Positions 9,811 to 21,261 of a stretch of 64,000 nucleotides of DNA are shown piece after piece (the stretch's first letter is position 1; the number at the start of each line of letters is the position of its first letter). The notes below the pieces were generated by a model. The model made no database searches. It saw only the letters and a program-made list of their open reading frames with translations, and was not told the DNA's origin. The stretch is taken from positions 2,158,501 to 2,222,500 of the forward strand of contig JASPKZ010007283.1 in NCBI GenBank assembly GCA_030220185.1. The letters run 5' to 3'. The position numbers and the translations under genes are program-made. The DNA comes from Diploptera punctata (taxonomy: Eukaryota; Arthropoda; Insecta; Blattodea; Blaberidae).

Positions 9811-10497
9811 TATTCGGATAAAGTGGACCCCAGAGTCCACATGAGATTTAGTCTATTTTTAAGTTTATTTACTCTATTAATTTATACAGATAGGAACAGA
9901 TTAATCTGAAAATATTTACGACTGATCATAATTAAAAAGCATTGATATTTATTTAAAATTTTGAAAAAAAATTATTGTTGATTACACACGACATTCAACT
10001 TCAGAAAGCGACAGCCTTTGGGTTTTGATAAAATTACAAGGATATTAAATAGAATTAATTAAATGAATGGTTTTTACAGATAGCAATCACATTGATAAAA
10101 TATACGTATTCGTGTAAAGTGAACTCAGGTACTCGTGGAGGGTCCACATTAACCGAATTCCTTTGATATGTTTAATTATTTTATACAGCAGCCATGTCAC
10201 ATAATATCAAACCAAACCCGTCAGTATATTAAAACAGTAACTACATAATATAATATTTAGGAGTTTTTTTTAACATTTGTAATATTCAATAACAGATATT
10301 AAGCATTGATTCTTAGCTTGAAAAACTTTTAAAGTGGTAATTTTCATAAATATCACAAATAAACCCTTCTTCCCATAAGGAATAAAAGAAACTGGCCTTG
10401 AACCCGTCAAAGTTGATAAGGGGAAGAAGTTAATTTTTTTTTTTCGAGGGCAGATATTAACAGTGTCCACTCAAAGAGAAGAGTCCACATTACCCGA
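9811..10497. mobile_element. Putative TIR DNA element, ~690 bp
   Basis: The left end attcggataaagtggac and the reverse complement of the right end, gttcgggtaatgtggac, agree at 15 of 17 bases. Variants of the gagtccacatta word also occur inside. No transposase frame is visible; the interior is AT-rich and gene-free. The target duplication is not clear. Probably a non-autonomous DNA transposon. Confidence 0.55.
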
Positions 10498-10803
10498 ACT
10501 TGCCTATACCATGTAGCTCGTTATTTTTTAGTGTCTCATTTCACCTCTTTATTCATCTCTTTTTGCCCCAAAATTATTTCTAAGAACTTCATTCTCAATC
10601 ACTCGCAATCTTCTTTCTTACCTTAAAGTAAGAGTCCATATTTGGCATCAATATACCTGGGAGAATGGCAGTTTTAAATACTTCCAGTTTAACATGTTTG
10701 ATAGGAGTTGGGACTAAGAGAGTCCCTATAATGCATAATAGCACCATTTCCAGAATTGAGCCTATGTTTAATATATTTGTGCATCTCATTCCTATTTGTA
10801 ATT

Positions 10804-11153
10804 CCATTCATCCATCCATAGTAACTCTGCCCCAAAGGCAGGTCCTTCACTGCAATCATAGCATTTTCATGCTACGCATGCAGCTTTACCAGGGAATTGT
10901 CTAGGTGTGATAGTTTCCCGTTACTTTCCACACCGGTGAAGGATGATGGTGGTGACGATGATAATGATAAGGATGATGATGGCCATATGATTTCGGCGAC
11001 CGTTTGGGCCTTAAAGTTTTCCTGAGATTTGCCTTACAGGCGAGGAAAAACCCCGATAAAAACCTCACCCAGAAAAACTGCCCCGACCGGGGATCGAACC
11101 CGGGCCCGCTGCGTGACAAGGCAGCACGCTACCTTGAGACCACAGCAGTGGAC
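10804..11153 (-). mobile_element. SINE-A, full-length, 11-bp TSD
   Basis: Flanked by tatttgtaatt at 10793-10803 and 11154-11164. Read on the minus strand it has the tRNA-like head (ctcaaggtagcgtgctgcct, B box gggttcgatcccc), the middle domain, a triplet-rich region near 10945-10980, and the common 3' module ending in atggatgga. About 350 bp. Target is LINE-R. Confidence 0.93.
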
Positions 11154-11284
11154 TATTTGTAATTATTGTTCTTAAATATTTATGCATCTCATTCCTATTT
11201 GTATTTTATTGTTTCTAAATATTTGAATTCAGTCACTTCTTCAAAATTTCCCTCATTTGTCATTAGCTGTCCATTTCCATTATA

Positions 11285-12151
11285 CAGGGTGTAACAGGAC
11301 CTCACCGACAAAATGTTAGGGGTGATAGGTCATGCAGACAGGATTTTTTTTCTTGTGAAGGTACATATAGTCCCAAACACGTATTTTATCAATTATGCGC
11401 AGATGAAGGTGTTCATCAGTAAGAGTCTGAATTGAATACAAACAATTTTACACATATTATTTTACTGAAGAAGGCATGTTTTTACAATAAGTGTTCAAAC
11501 AGTCGACCGTGTGCCTCATTGCATGTTTGACATCGTTGCAGCATCGTTCGGCCAGCGGAAGATGTGACATGTTCCGAAAGGCCTTTCTGATATATTACAA
11601 CATTAGGTCTACTAGACAAGATTCGGCGTTCATTGCTACGCCTAAATTAATGAAATATTAATGGTAAATTAATATGTATGGTATACGCTGAAACGAATCA
11701 AACATGGCGGTTGCTAGACAGTTTTTAATTTCCGATTTCAAGTAAACCTTCACTTTTAAATGTCAGATTTCGTTTATTTTTGGATAATACCTACCTCGAT
11801 TAATTTTAATAGAATATACTGAGTTTCGTTGTGAATCATTGAAAATTGTGACGGTTACATCAATTTTTAAATTTTCACTTCAGATGAACTCCTACAACTA
11901 ATGGTTTTAGAGGGTCCAATTGTGAAAACCATTCGGAGACCCACTTATACACACACACACAATTTCATCAAAATGGGTCCAGTCATTCAGGCAGTTTTTA
12001 ATTTCGGATTTCAAGTAAACCTCCACTTCTAATTGCTCATAACTCATAAAATACATGTTTGTGACTATATGTTCCTTTCCATAAAATTATCCTCTCTGCA
12101 TCATGGCATACCATCTCTATCATTTTGTCGGTGAGGTTCTGTTACACTCTG
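11285..12151 (-). mobile_element. Tc1/mariner-type element with 31-bp TIRs
   Basis: Left end cagggtgtaacaggacctca and the complement of the right end match at 29 of 31 bases (11285-11315 and 12121-12151). TA lies at both borders, and removing the element restores the LINE-R sequence found at about 21.93 kb. The minus strand at about 11482-11577 encodes RTMLQRCQTCNEAHGRLFEH followed by LL and stop, which resembles a transposase C-terminus. The rest of the 867 bp is too short for a full enzyme, so the element is defective. Confidence 0.85.
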
Positions 12152-12591
12152 TATAATGTATTTCTAAGTGTGGACATATATTTATCTTTATTGATGTTTA
12201 CTTCCAGTCCAAATTTCTTAGTGTTATTCCATAGAGTGTGTGTGTGTGTTAGCAATTAGTAACTCCTCGTTATCGCTCAATAATATTACATAATGAGCAT
12301 ACACTAACAGCCTATTAAAACCACTGAGTTGTAGGCCTTCTTCATTCTAAGTTTTTATTAGTGTATTTTTATTGACGTATTTATCATCAGTTTTATTTTA
12401 TTATTATTATTTAAACAAATTAATTTTTACAAAGTAATGCAATGACAGTAGCAAAATATAATAAAGAAAACTGGACAATGAATAAGAGAGGTGAAAAATA
12501 TAAATAGCTGATATGAAATTTTTAAAATAAGTGCATGGATTTACCCTATTTGATAAACAGAGGAGTGTATATATCCGAAATCCTATAAATA

Positions 12592-13284
12592 CCGGGCTTC
12601 CAATATAAAACCGGACCGGCCACACGGAGTTTCTTAAAATTGTTAATAACTCTTTAATTGATCTTCCCTCCCCGTCTAATATTAGAAGATGATGGAATTT
12701 TGGATCTTTATTAGGGCTATGTCCCCGGCACGCAGTGCTGTCTTTTCCTCCCGCAGTTCACCCTGCCTGCCACCCGTCCTTGAACTGTTTCTTACCTTAT
12801 AGAAAATGCTGGAAATGTTGTCCTCCCGCAGTTAAACAGGCATTATACCGAGTAAACACATTTGGTTGCTATATGTGCAGAAGATACTGTAATCCCAACT
12901 TGTGCTAATTTCGGTAATGATTTTTGTGGTGAACGTTCCAAATTTTCGCCAATTTCGTCTAATTTTTCTTCGGTGAGAACCGTACGCCTTCGCGTGTGTT
13001 TCTTATTTTGTACTGAACCAGTGGTCTCAAATTTAGTCACAAGATCGTGGATTGTCGATCTGGAAGGAGTAATTGTCCAGGGAATTTCCGAATAAATTTC
13101 TCGCTAACGCGACGATCTGATTCGTATTTATAATAACATTTACACACATAAATGCGCTGCTAATGTCAGCTGACGTCTGATCTTGTAGAACGATAGTAAA
13201 CTGACTAGTTCAAGAACGAGGAGAGAGCGCTGCCTGACGGGTGAAACCCCGTGAGGCCGGTCCGGGTTTATATTGGAAGCCCGT
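12592..13284 (-). mobile_element. Defective mariner-type element with ~40-bp TIRs
   Basis: The ends ccgggcttccaatataaaac and the complement of ggtttatattggaagcccgt pair over about 40 bp (12592-12631 and 13243-13284), with TA on both sides (12590-12591, 13285-13286). A transposase N-terminal piece on the minus strand sits inside. The rest of the transposase is deleted. Confidence 0.8.
12843..13075 (-). pseudogene. Transposase N-terminal (HTH) fragment
   Basis: The minus-strand frame reads TPSRSTIHDLVTKFETTGSV, then KKHTRRRTVLTEEKLDEIGE and KSLPKLAQVGITVSSAHIAT. This is the paired helix-turn-helix DNA-binding region of mariner/Tc1-type transposases, with the usual GS-VQ-KK-RRR linker between HTH halves. 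The frame stops at 12843, so the DDE catalytic domain is absent. A frameshift near 13080 separates it from an upstream KFIRKFPG peptide. It lies inside the TIR pair of the 12.6-13.3 kb element, which fits its role. Confidence 0.8.
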
Positions 13285-13286
13285 TA

Positions 13287-13829
13287 CATACAATTTAAAA
13301 TTTAAAAAAATCAAAGAAAATTAAATGAAACTGGTTCATCGTATTTTAGGAAAAAATTGATCGAACAAATGACCAAGAGGATATCGTCAAGTTGATAGAT
13401 CACGAACAAGCGGGGTAATTTCTTTAGATGAGGATGGAACATGTTGAATCTTTACTTATTGTCAATGCAGTCATTATTATTTTTATTATGTTTATTTTTT
13501 ATTATTTTGTGTTTATAATTGTTATTGTAAAATTATTTACATTATTATTATATTATTATTACAAATATATTCTTATTATTTATTATTATTATTATCGCTA
13601 AAACGAGACAAGTGCTGACTAATTTAATATAAAGGTAACTGAATAGATAAATTTACTATTCTCTGCATCATAACGGAATTAATATTGAATATATACCTTT
13701 GGTCCATCAGTACCAGTTAAAATGCAGAAAATGAAACATTGTTTTTGAAAGGTGTCCATATTGGAACCATATAATTATTTAATAATTTAGTTCAGGACGA
13801 CTGACTTACCAGGTACCAATTTTATATTT
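13287..13829. other. Low-complexity AT-rich DNA
   Basis: ATT/TTA-rich runs at 13460-13600. A short segment (13640-13696, tacggaattaatattgaat-like) recurs beside family M at 16125-16177, suggesting shared flanking DNA of the two M copies. No gene. Confidence 0.5.
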
Positions 13830-15080
13830 AACATCTTATTCTGAACAGGTCAGAGCATTATTTTACTCCTACAAATACATTTAATATAGCATACAATGAA
13901 CAGATTCCTTGATTTTACTTAGATTTTTTTAGTAAAAAAATAGATTAAAAACTAGTGATGTTGGTTACAATATACAGTTTCATGTGTTTCATTATTTATC
14001 CACTAGGGTGTATTCTCACAATATTGCGATCCTATTTGGCAATAAATAATATTATAAAGTTGCAGTGAATAAACATAATCTTACATTCCTAATTTGTTTT
14101 CAAACATCGCCATTTACATTAAATATATACATATTTTAAAATAATGGTAACTATATTTAAATAATGATTTTTGAGTAAACAGCTTAATTTTATTAGTTAA
14201 ATAGTTAAATAGGAATAAGAATATCAGAAAATAGAAATTTAAACATCCTATTGTTTGCAGATGACCACATAATAATAGCAAATTCAGAAGATAATCAACA
14301 GGAAGGTCTTTATGAAATTAACAAAATTACAGAAGAATAAGGATTGAAGATATCTACAGAGAAAACAAAAATTATGGCATTTCAAGGTGTAGATCCTGTC
14401 AGAAGTAAAATCGTACTGAACAATACAATTTTGGAGCAGGCGAATAATTTTACATATCTAGGATGCAATATCTCATATGAAGAAGAAAGGGATGTAAATG
14501 CAAAAAATATCTCAATTTTTAAGAATTTTAGAGTTAATAAATTCTATCTTTAAGCAACAGTTAGTCCAACAATATTCAAGACTAAAAGTGTATAAAACAC
14601 TGGCTCTTCCAACTCTTTTGTATGGTAGCGAAGTATGGACGTTGAAACAGAAGGATATACAGAGACTTAGATCTGCTGAAATGAGATATCTTCGGAGGAC
14701 TGCAGGATACACACTACTAGATCACAAAAAAAATGAAGACATCTTAGAAGAATTACACATGGAATCTTTAGAAAACAAAATTTCTGATTATAAGTCAAGA
14801 TGGATGCAACATGTTCATCGAATGGAAGATCATAGAATACCCAAACAAATGTTAAGATATCAACCTGCAGGAAGAAAAAGACCAGGACGTCCACTCAAAA
14901 GACTTCTGGATGGTGTTTCTCTTGAGGCCGAAACAGGTCAACAAATGGCCTAAATTCATGAATGTACTATGATGAAGATGATGAAATAGTCATAACATAT
15001 ACCACTCTTGATTTCCAAATCTTCTAGATAAATTCACGAGTCACTTCGTTGATATGGAAATCACTCGTAACATTACTCAT
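13830..15080 (+). repeat. Family M copy 2, split by LINE-S
   Basis: Starts internally (ttctgaacaggtcagagcat), so the CCAAT-bearing end is missing. It runs to the terminal hairpin, which resumes at 14984 after the LINE-S insertion. The short-type interior (acaatgaacagattccttga) matches copies 5 and 6. It abuts copy 3 at 15081. Confidence 0.82.
14205..14983 (+). pseudogene. LINE-S copy 2 (RT C-terminal half)
   Basis: Inserted in family M with a short duplication aaatag (14199-14204 and 14984-14989). Frames encode LLFADDHIIIANSEDNQQEG, TEKTKIMAFQG, ANNFTYLGCNIS, then after a frameshift near 14540 YGSEVWTLKQKDIQRLRSAE, HVHRMEDHRIPKQ and RKRPGRPLKRLLDG. It has the catalytic FADD box, the LGC segment and the basic C-terminus of LINE-S. 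An in-frame TAA at about 14338 and the frameshift inactivate it. Ends in a (GATGAA)n-type tail. Confidence 0.87.
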
Positions 15081-16119
15081 GACTATATAACTCATGCCCC
15101 AAATGGGAGTAAAGTAAAGTAAAGTGATCCCACAACAGGCCTCAGGAGGCCCTTGGGGTAGTAGGAGGTTAAGGCTCCCACATTTTCTATACAATCGGCA
15201 CTTTATGTCAGCCGGGTTGTCAGCCCTGCGTGACGGCCGCCTTAATCCCCAGAACAAGCGTCTGGTACTCATTTCTGTTAGAGGCTGAGTCGACCCCAGG
15301 GCCATAGTGCCGCCAGAGGGTTTGGGTCAGTTTAAAAATCCTGACCCCAACGGGACTTGAACTCTCGACCCTCCGGCTTGTAGCTCAGTGCCTTAACCAC
15401 TACGCTAATGGGAGTCAATGACCAATCAAATTTCAATGATTTTTTATTTACAACCAATCACAGTCGTGCTTCGCCTAAAATTTACCAACTAAAGTTTATC
15501 ATAATAAAGAAAGCGCCTCCTTTTTAACATTCTGAATAGGTCATAGCATTATTTTGCAGTGACTTACCCCACAAGAAATACGGCTACAAGATTGTATATA
15601 TAGTCAATGAATGTCAGCAGAAAGCGCATGCGATAAATAATATAAAAACATTTGTAACAATTGATTATACCTAAAAAAATACTTTCTTAAACGAATTATT
15701 TTTCAGGAAATGACGCAGAAAAATGTAATTGATATATTTACAGCATATGACATCAAATTAATTAATGCCTATAACGTTGGTTATAAAATTCTCCACTAGG
15801 GTGCATTCTTACAATATTGCGATCCTTTGGCAATAAATACTATTATGATCTGGTTGTAGTGATGAACAAAGGAAGGAAATGGAGCGTACCAATCGTTTCT
15901 CATTGTTTTTAAACATCGCCGTTTATATTAAATATATAAATATGTTAAAATAACTGTAGTTAAATAATGATTTGTGAGTAAACAGCTTAATTTTATTCGT
16001 TAAATAGCCCTAACAAATGCCACTCTTGATTTCCAAATTCTCTAGATAAATTCACTCCTCTCTTTGTGAGTCGTGAATGTATCGATAATTTGGGAATCAC
16101 TCGTGGCATTACTTATGAT
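15081..16119 (+). repeat. Family M copy 3, split by SINE-C
   Basis: Full-length M type starting gactatataactcatgcccc and ending ggcattacttatg, directly adjacent to copy 2 in the same orientation. SINE-C at 15111-15406 interrupts it. Includes both CCAAT boxes and the terminal hairpin (16019-16113). Confidence 0.87.
15111..15406 (-). mobile_element. SINE-C, 9-bp TSD
   Basis: aatgggagt is duplicated at 15102-15110 and 15407-15415, inside family M; intact M copies show the empty site. Read on the minus strand it starts with a tRNA-like head (agcgtagtggttaaggcact, B box gagttcaagtcccg) and ends with cactttactttact. 296 bp. Other copies are at 44.0, 47.3 and 48.4 kb. Confidence 0.93.
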
Positions 16120-16214
16120 ACATTTACTATTCTGTGCATTATGACGGAATTAATATTGAATATATATATATATACCTTTCCTGTGTTATATTATTGACAA
16201 TTTCTGAGGAACTA

Positions 16215-16230
16215 AGTAACATTTATCTTA

Positions 16231-16276
<46 letters not shown>

Positions 16277-16308
16277 ATAATTAAATGTTTAATATTGAGC
16301 AATGCAAG

Positions 16309-16342
<34 letters not shown>
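16215..16342. repeat. Two (TA)n tracts
   Basis: TA runs at about 16217-16273 and 16311-16341 separated by 38 bp of unique DNA. Confidence 0.95.
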
Positions 16343-16343
<1 letters not shown>

Positions 16344-17585
16344 GTCTTCCGAGTTTACAGTCTACAGTTTTAAAATAAATTGTAAAGCTTCAAAAGTGTA
16401 GACTACTAAAGATTACACTCAAGGTACTAAGTTACCTGTTTTTTTCTAGCGGTACGTCTGGATATAGATGGTTCCGAAATAGAACTTGAGGTAGACTTCG
16501 AATCCACCTATTTGTGGAGCAAAATTTATTTCTGGTAATTGAATTCTTGTTTCTTCTCAGGATGTGAATCCCGCTGTCACATTTCCTCTTCTTACTTTAT
16601 TCCTGTTATTTGGTTTTAAGATCCTATCTGGCAGAAATATACCTCACTTGAAACGTAACAATACTACTGTAGGGAGACAGTAACCCAGTACATTTCAGAA
16701 CAAATAGAAGAAAAATTATATTTTATTCGGTGATTATAGAGCAAATGACTGCTTACTATAATTATGGTACGAGATGTTCGTCACGCAGAAACTGGGTAAA
16801 CTAAGCGAATTCGTCAGCAAGTCAGATTTATGAATCGATTTTGCTTATTTATCGAAAATATCTTCCTTACATTAATTGAATCGCGTGTATCCAGATTGTT
16901 CCGATAAAACTAACTTGGTGGCGTTAGATTAATTTTAAAATTACGTTTTTCAGGGAACATCCACTCCTAACGCTGGGATTCCGTTGATTTGTTCAGAGTA
17001 ATTTTCGCGTTTTAGTTGATGGTAACATATATTCCGAATTTCGTTGCTAGAATTGAATACGGCCGCAAATTTCTTTCGGGACCAAATACGGCATAGACCT
17101 ATAGCAATTAATTAAGGAAAGAATGTTAGAGTTCGTTATCCAACAAATCCGAGCTATTAGTAGTTTGCAGTTAATTGAAGGGAAAATTATAAAAATATCT
17201 TTCGGTCTGAATTTTATACTTTTCGCAATGAAACTCGACACATGCAATGAAAATAAACTATGAATATCCTTTGCAAAAGTCAGCGGCATTTGGCAATTAG
17301 AAGCGAAAAATTCAAAATCGATCTAGTAGCTATTGCCATTAAAAAAGAAATGCCTTCTTGTTCTTGTTCCTCTTTCTATACACTTTAGTCCCTCATTGAG
17401 ACATGGGCGTCCCACTTTCGGCATATATCTTAACTAAGCTACTTTAGTTACACTCGTTTCCCTACAGATGTCAGTGAGTGACACGTGGTAAGCGTTCCGA
17501 CTCAAAGAGACATCTAGTAGACAACTAAGGTATTATTAGCAGTTAAATTCTGTAACGTAGTGGTCTTTTATTCAGGGTTGCGGTT
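16343..17585. other. Unassigned; contains Q-type repeat
   Basis: Between about 16780 and 17050 phrases such as ttcgtcagcaagtcagattt and ggtggcgttagattaatttt resemble segments at 11.7-12.0, 18.1-18.4 and 20.5-20.7 kb (atggcggtgttagatttttt). This is a diffuse dispersed repeat with no clear ends and no coding frame. Confidence 0.4.
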
Positions 17586-17770
17586 CTTGTACAACCAAGA
17601 ATATCTTCAGACTCTAGACACGCGGTTTAAAGTCCATCCTGGAAGATTTGTCCCTTGGACTTTTCCATCTCAACAAAAAAATCCATTGACCGCGGCCGGG
17701 TTTGAACTCTTGGCCCTCTGGACTAGAGGCAAGGAACATAACCGATACACCACCGCTATTTTCGAAAAAG
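17586..17770 (-). mobile_element. SINE-D copy 2
   Basis: The minus-strand tRNA-like head has an A-box-like ggtggtgtatcggtta and B box gagttcaaacccgg, then a poly-T and a body with gaaaagtccaagggac. Shares ttccttgcctc and gaaaagtcc with the 4.3-kb copy. Confidence 0.6.
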
Positions 17771-18039
17771 TAGTAAACACGTATCATTTGGATGTTTACA
17801 AAAAAAAAAAACTTAATTTTATATGACTCGAGCTGTTGCCGCGTTTGTTTCATTGGTACGAAACTGAGGATATATGATTTAATTAAGACATAATCTGTGA
17901 ACCAGTAAAATCGGATCATTAATTGGATTTGCTGAGGAATGCAATTCCTATTACAATCCAAACCGCAAGAAATGAAAAGGAGTGACTTACTATTTTGATT
18001 AAATTTTGCAGGTGCAAGCCAAAGCGACATGAGGTAATC

Positions 18040-18425
18040 CACTATGTAAATGTAATTATAGTCTTAGAATACAGAGTCCATTACCTGGTCCTGGATGAAC
18101 TAACAAACTCATCAGCAAGTCTGAGGTATGGTCCGGATTTGCTAGTTTACGTAACATATATTTCTTTTGTTAATTAAAATCGTAAGTTTCCGTGTCGTAA
18201 TGAAAAACAAACATGGCGGTGTTAGATTTTTTAAATTTAGGGTTTCAGGTAAACCCAATTTCTAATTATCGTATTTCACTGATTTTTTCAGAATACCTTC
18301 CTCATTTAATTTTTGTGGTATATACTGATATTTATTGTAAATAATGTAAATTTTGCAGCTCATAAAGCGATTTTTAAAATCACGCTTCAGGTAACCCCCC
18401 CCCAACTTAATAATCCTCTTTCGCT
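18040..18425. repeat. Q-type dispersed repeat
   Basis: Contains ttgttaattaaaatcgtaag, acatggcggtgttagatttt and a pair of caggtaaaccc/caggtaacccc motifs. Related words are at 11.7, 16.9, 20.6, 32.2 and 40.9 kb. Copies are strongly diverged and their ends cannot be fixed by eye. Confidence 0.45.
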
Positions 18426-19126
18426 GGTTAACTAACTGAACTTTAGCTGTGTTAATTGACTGGTAATGCCTAATTAGACTCCGAAAATTAGAAATTGCGC
18501 CGCTAGAAAGTTAAGACACACCCATACGCGTGCACACTCGCAGAGATACTAATTTGTTTCGTGATAATTTTGGTGTCTAATAATTATGAACGATGGCCGT
18601 TTTTTAATATTCTTGAAAAATCTTTTTATGTCGGCCTCGATAGCTTTTCATATCAGAATTCGCTGGCTAAGGTCTGGAGAAATGTTATTGCCTCGAACGC
18701 AATGGGCCCGGGTCACAAGTTAGCTGGGTGAGTTTTGTTTTCGGATTTTCTCGTCAATATTGAATCAAATATCAGGGAATTATACGGCCCAAATAATCCC
18801 CGAATGTAATCTAGTCATCATAATCATCAATATTATATTTGCCATGTAATGTTTGTTTTTTTCGTGTTGCCTCGGAAGTGAACTAACATTGAATTAATCA
18901 TTAATTCGGAGTACCTCTCCTTAATCTTGTATGCTAATAAAAGTATAAGGGTCGGATGGTGTATGATGTTAATAGTACCTACAATGGGAGAGATTAAATC
19001 ATGGCAAAGAGAGATAGAGAGAGAATTCGCTAAATAAAGGAAATTATATACTATTTTTATTAAATTGCAAGTGAAAGCATCAGCTATTCCATATTACGAT
19101 ACAAAAAGCTAATTTATAATATTGTA
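18426..19126. other. No recognised feature
   Basis: Moderately AT-rich. A segment at 18640-18800 (gtctggagaaatgttattgc, gggcccgggtcacaagttag) looks like a decayed SINE-type sequence but lacks a clear head. No gene seen. Confidence 0.35.
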
Positions 19127-19137
19127 TACATAATTAA

Positions 19138-19969
19138 GCATACCCATCCAAAATACACATGTATATTCACTAACGTTTGCAGATGGCCAGGTATTAATAG
19201 CACAAGACCACGATGGCATAGAATAATTGGCTGAAAAACTAAAAGAAAAATATGAAAAATGGGGACCTTATATAGACATTGAGAAAACTAAATAGCTGTG
19301 TAAAGGAGAAAAAATGGAAAATATAAATTTCAACAATGGAGAATAACCAAAACCTAGTTTAGAATGCACTTATTTAGGAACAAAATTAGACCATTCAGAC
19401 GATAACACAGTGGAAATTAAAAATAGAATCGCACAAACAACACAAGCAATAAATGTTTTAAACTCTGTTTGGTGGAGCAAAAATATTACAAAAAATAGAA
19501 AATTACAAATATATGAAACCATAATTCAGAGCATTTTAACATATGGTTCTGAAGTCTGGCAAATTTCTACCAAGGAAATGAAAATAATTTTAAGTACAGA
19601 AATGGATGTTTTAAGAAGATCAGCTGGAAAATCTAGAATGGAAAAAAATACGAAATAAAGAAATAAGGCAAAATATGAGTGTATACAAGAGGAGCCGAAC
19701 ATCATAGACATTATAGAAAAGAAAAGATTACAGTGGTATGGTCATGTCAAAAGAATGCCAGAGCAAAGATTGCCTAAAATTGTTATGGAATGAATCCCTA
19801 TGGAAAGGAGGAATAGAAGAAGACTGAAGAAAACTTGGATACAAGGGGTACAAGCAGCTATGAATATCAGAGGATTGGAGGAAGATCAATGCATGAACAG
19901 AGAGGAATGGCGTTTGGTTTCCGGAAGACGGCGGCAGCAGCCATGATACCGGATGATGATGATGATGTC
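19138..19969 (+). pseudogene. LINE-T copy 3, 5'-truncated, 11-bp TSD
   Basis: tacataattaa at 19127-19137 and 19970-19980 flanks 832 bp. Translation starts at a mutated catalytic box TFADGQVLIAQDHDGIE (FADD changed to FADG). It continues through ECTYLGTKLDHSDDNTVEIK, SILTYGSEVWQISTKEMKII, KRMPEQRLPKIVME and MNREEWRLVSGRRRQ, ending in a (GATGAT)n tail. Several in-frame stops (for example near 19230 and 19295) and the D-to-G change make it dead. Confidence 0.9.
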
Positions 19970-19980
19970 TACATAATTAA

Positions 19981-20827
19981 AACTGTTAAAAATATTAATC
20001 ATATTCAATGAATATTTCATTACTCTAACGTATATCTACGGATTTCTCCCGCTCCAGAAACTTTGATTTCGTTCAGTTCTGGATAACGTGTTCTAGTTTC
20101 ATTTTAGTGGCATATTCCGAGATTCGTTAGGAAAAAATCGAGAACATAAGCATTTATGTTTTATTTTTATTGGAACAAAACTCGGAATATTCCAACTACT
20201 TGAGTGAAGAAAGGTCGAATTTGTTACCCAGAAAAATCGGTCTATTGGGGTCAAACCTTCCAAGCCAGGTTCTATTTTTTCTCACATTGTCCAATTTATT
20301 TCTTGTAATCTTAAATATTTTAACAATATATTTACTTCCAAAAGTAATAAAAATATAGTGATTGAATTTAAATCCTCGGCCAAATGACCCTTAATATGTA
20401 AAAAGAATCCCTAAAAATGTTCAAAATTTTAATAGAGAAAATACATATTAATGAAGAAAAATTTAGATGAAATGTGAAGAATTTTAAATCTTAAAATTAT
20501 TAATTTCAGACTGCAAATGTTAACGAAGAAGTAAAATTAAAAACTCCTACAAAACGCCACCAATTTGCGATCATTTTTATCCCATAAAAAAGGAAGGTTT
20601 TTTTATGTAATCAGCAAACTAAAAGACAATCATTTCAGGGTTTACCCGAAACACTAAGGTTTACCTGAAAGATAAAATTTTAAAAAATCGCTCTAAAGGC
20701 CACCATACGTGTTATCTTGGAACGATACTGAACAAATGGAATTATTTAATAGAAGAAAGGCATACTTATTCGACAATATCAGACTACAAATTCGATTTGC
20801 TAAAGAATTCGCTTACTTTATGCAGTT
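19981..20827. other. Unassigned; Q-type repeat pieces
   Basis: Includes ttaccCgaaacac/gtttacctgaaaga motifs and tcgctctaaaggccaccata near 20690, matching the Q-type repeat. The SINE-A at 20837 is inserted near its edge. No gene. Confidence 0.4.
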
Positions 20828-20836
20828 CTTTATCAT

Positions 20837-21131
20837 CCCTCCATCCATAGTAATTCTGCCCGAGGGCAAGGTCTTTCACTGCAATCATAACATTTTTATG
20901 CTATGCTTTGCAGCTTTACTAGGGAATTGTAGGTGTGGTAGCGTCCCGTTGCTTTCCACACTGGTGAAAGATGATGATAATGATAAGGATGATTTTCGGG
21001 GACATTTGTCTTGCAGGTGAGGAAACGCCCCGAAAGACGTCACCCAGGAGCCTGTTCCCAACCGGGAATCGAACCCGGGCCTGCTGCGTGACAAGACGGC
21101 ACGCTACCTCGAGACCACAGCGGTGGACTTC
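20837..21131 (-). mobile_element. SINE-A, 9-bp TSD
   Basis: ctttatcat at 20828-20836 and 21132-21140. Minus-strand order: tRNA-like head (B box gggttcgattcccg), shortened middle domain, short triplet region, 3' module with the ctgcccgagggcaag stem. The middle domain lacks about 40 bp compared with the 10.8-kb copy. Confidence 0.9.
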
Positions 21132-21261
21132 CTTTATCATAAACCATAAAAAATGGAAAGGACTGATTTATGAATTTTATTAAATTTTATAGATACAAGC
21201 CGAACAGCATCAGTTGTAGACTAAATTTAATTGAAGAATCAAAATGTGAAAGTTAATTTAC

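Larger units (their letters stand above)
10510..12355 (-). mobile_element. LINE-R copy split by a SINE and a Tc1-type element
   Basis: Minus-strand LINE-R pieces at about 10515-10803, 11154-11284 and 12152-12355 are collinear with the better copies at 21.3-22.5 and 32.4-34.5 kb. Two later insertions separate them: SINE-A at 10804-11153 and a TA-flanked TIR element at 11285-12151. The surviving coding part covers the RT segment after the YADD-type box, including the complement of the LGLEVNI region. Many stops. Inactive. Confidence 0.85.

Noticed and set aside
17614..18042. 142-codon minus-strand frame
   Set aside because: Crosses a SINE-D copy and AT-rich flank; no domain and composition typical of chance frames.
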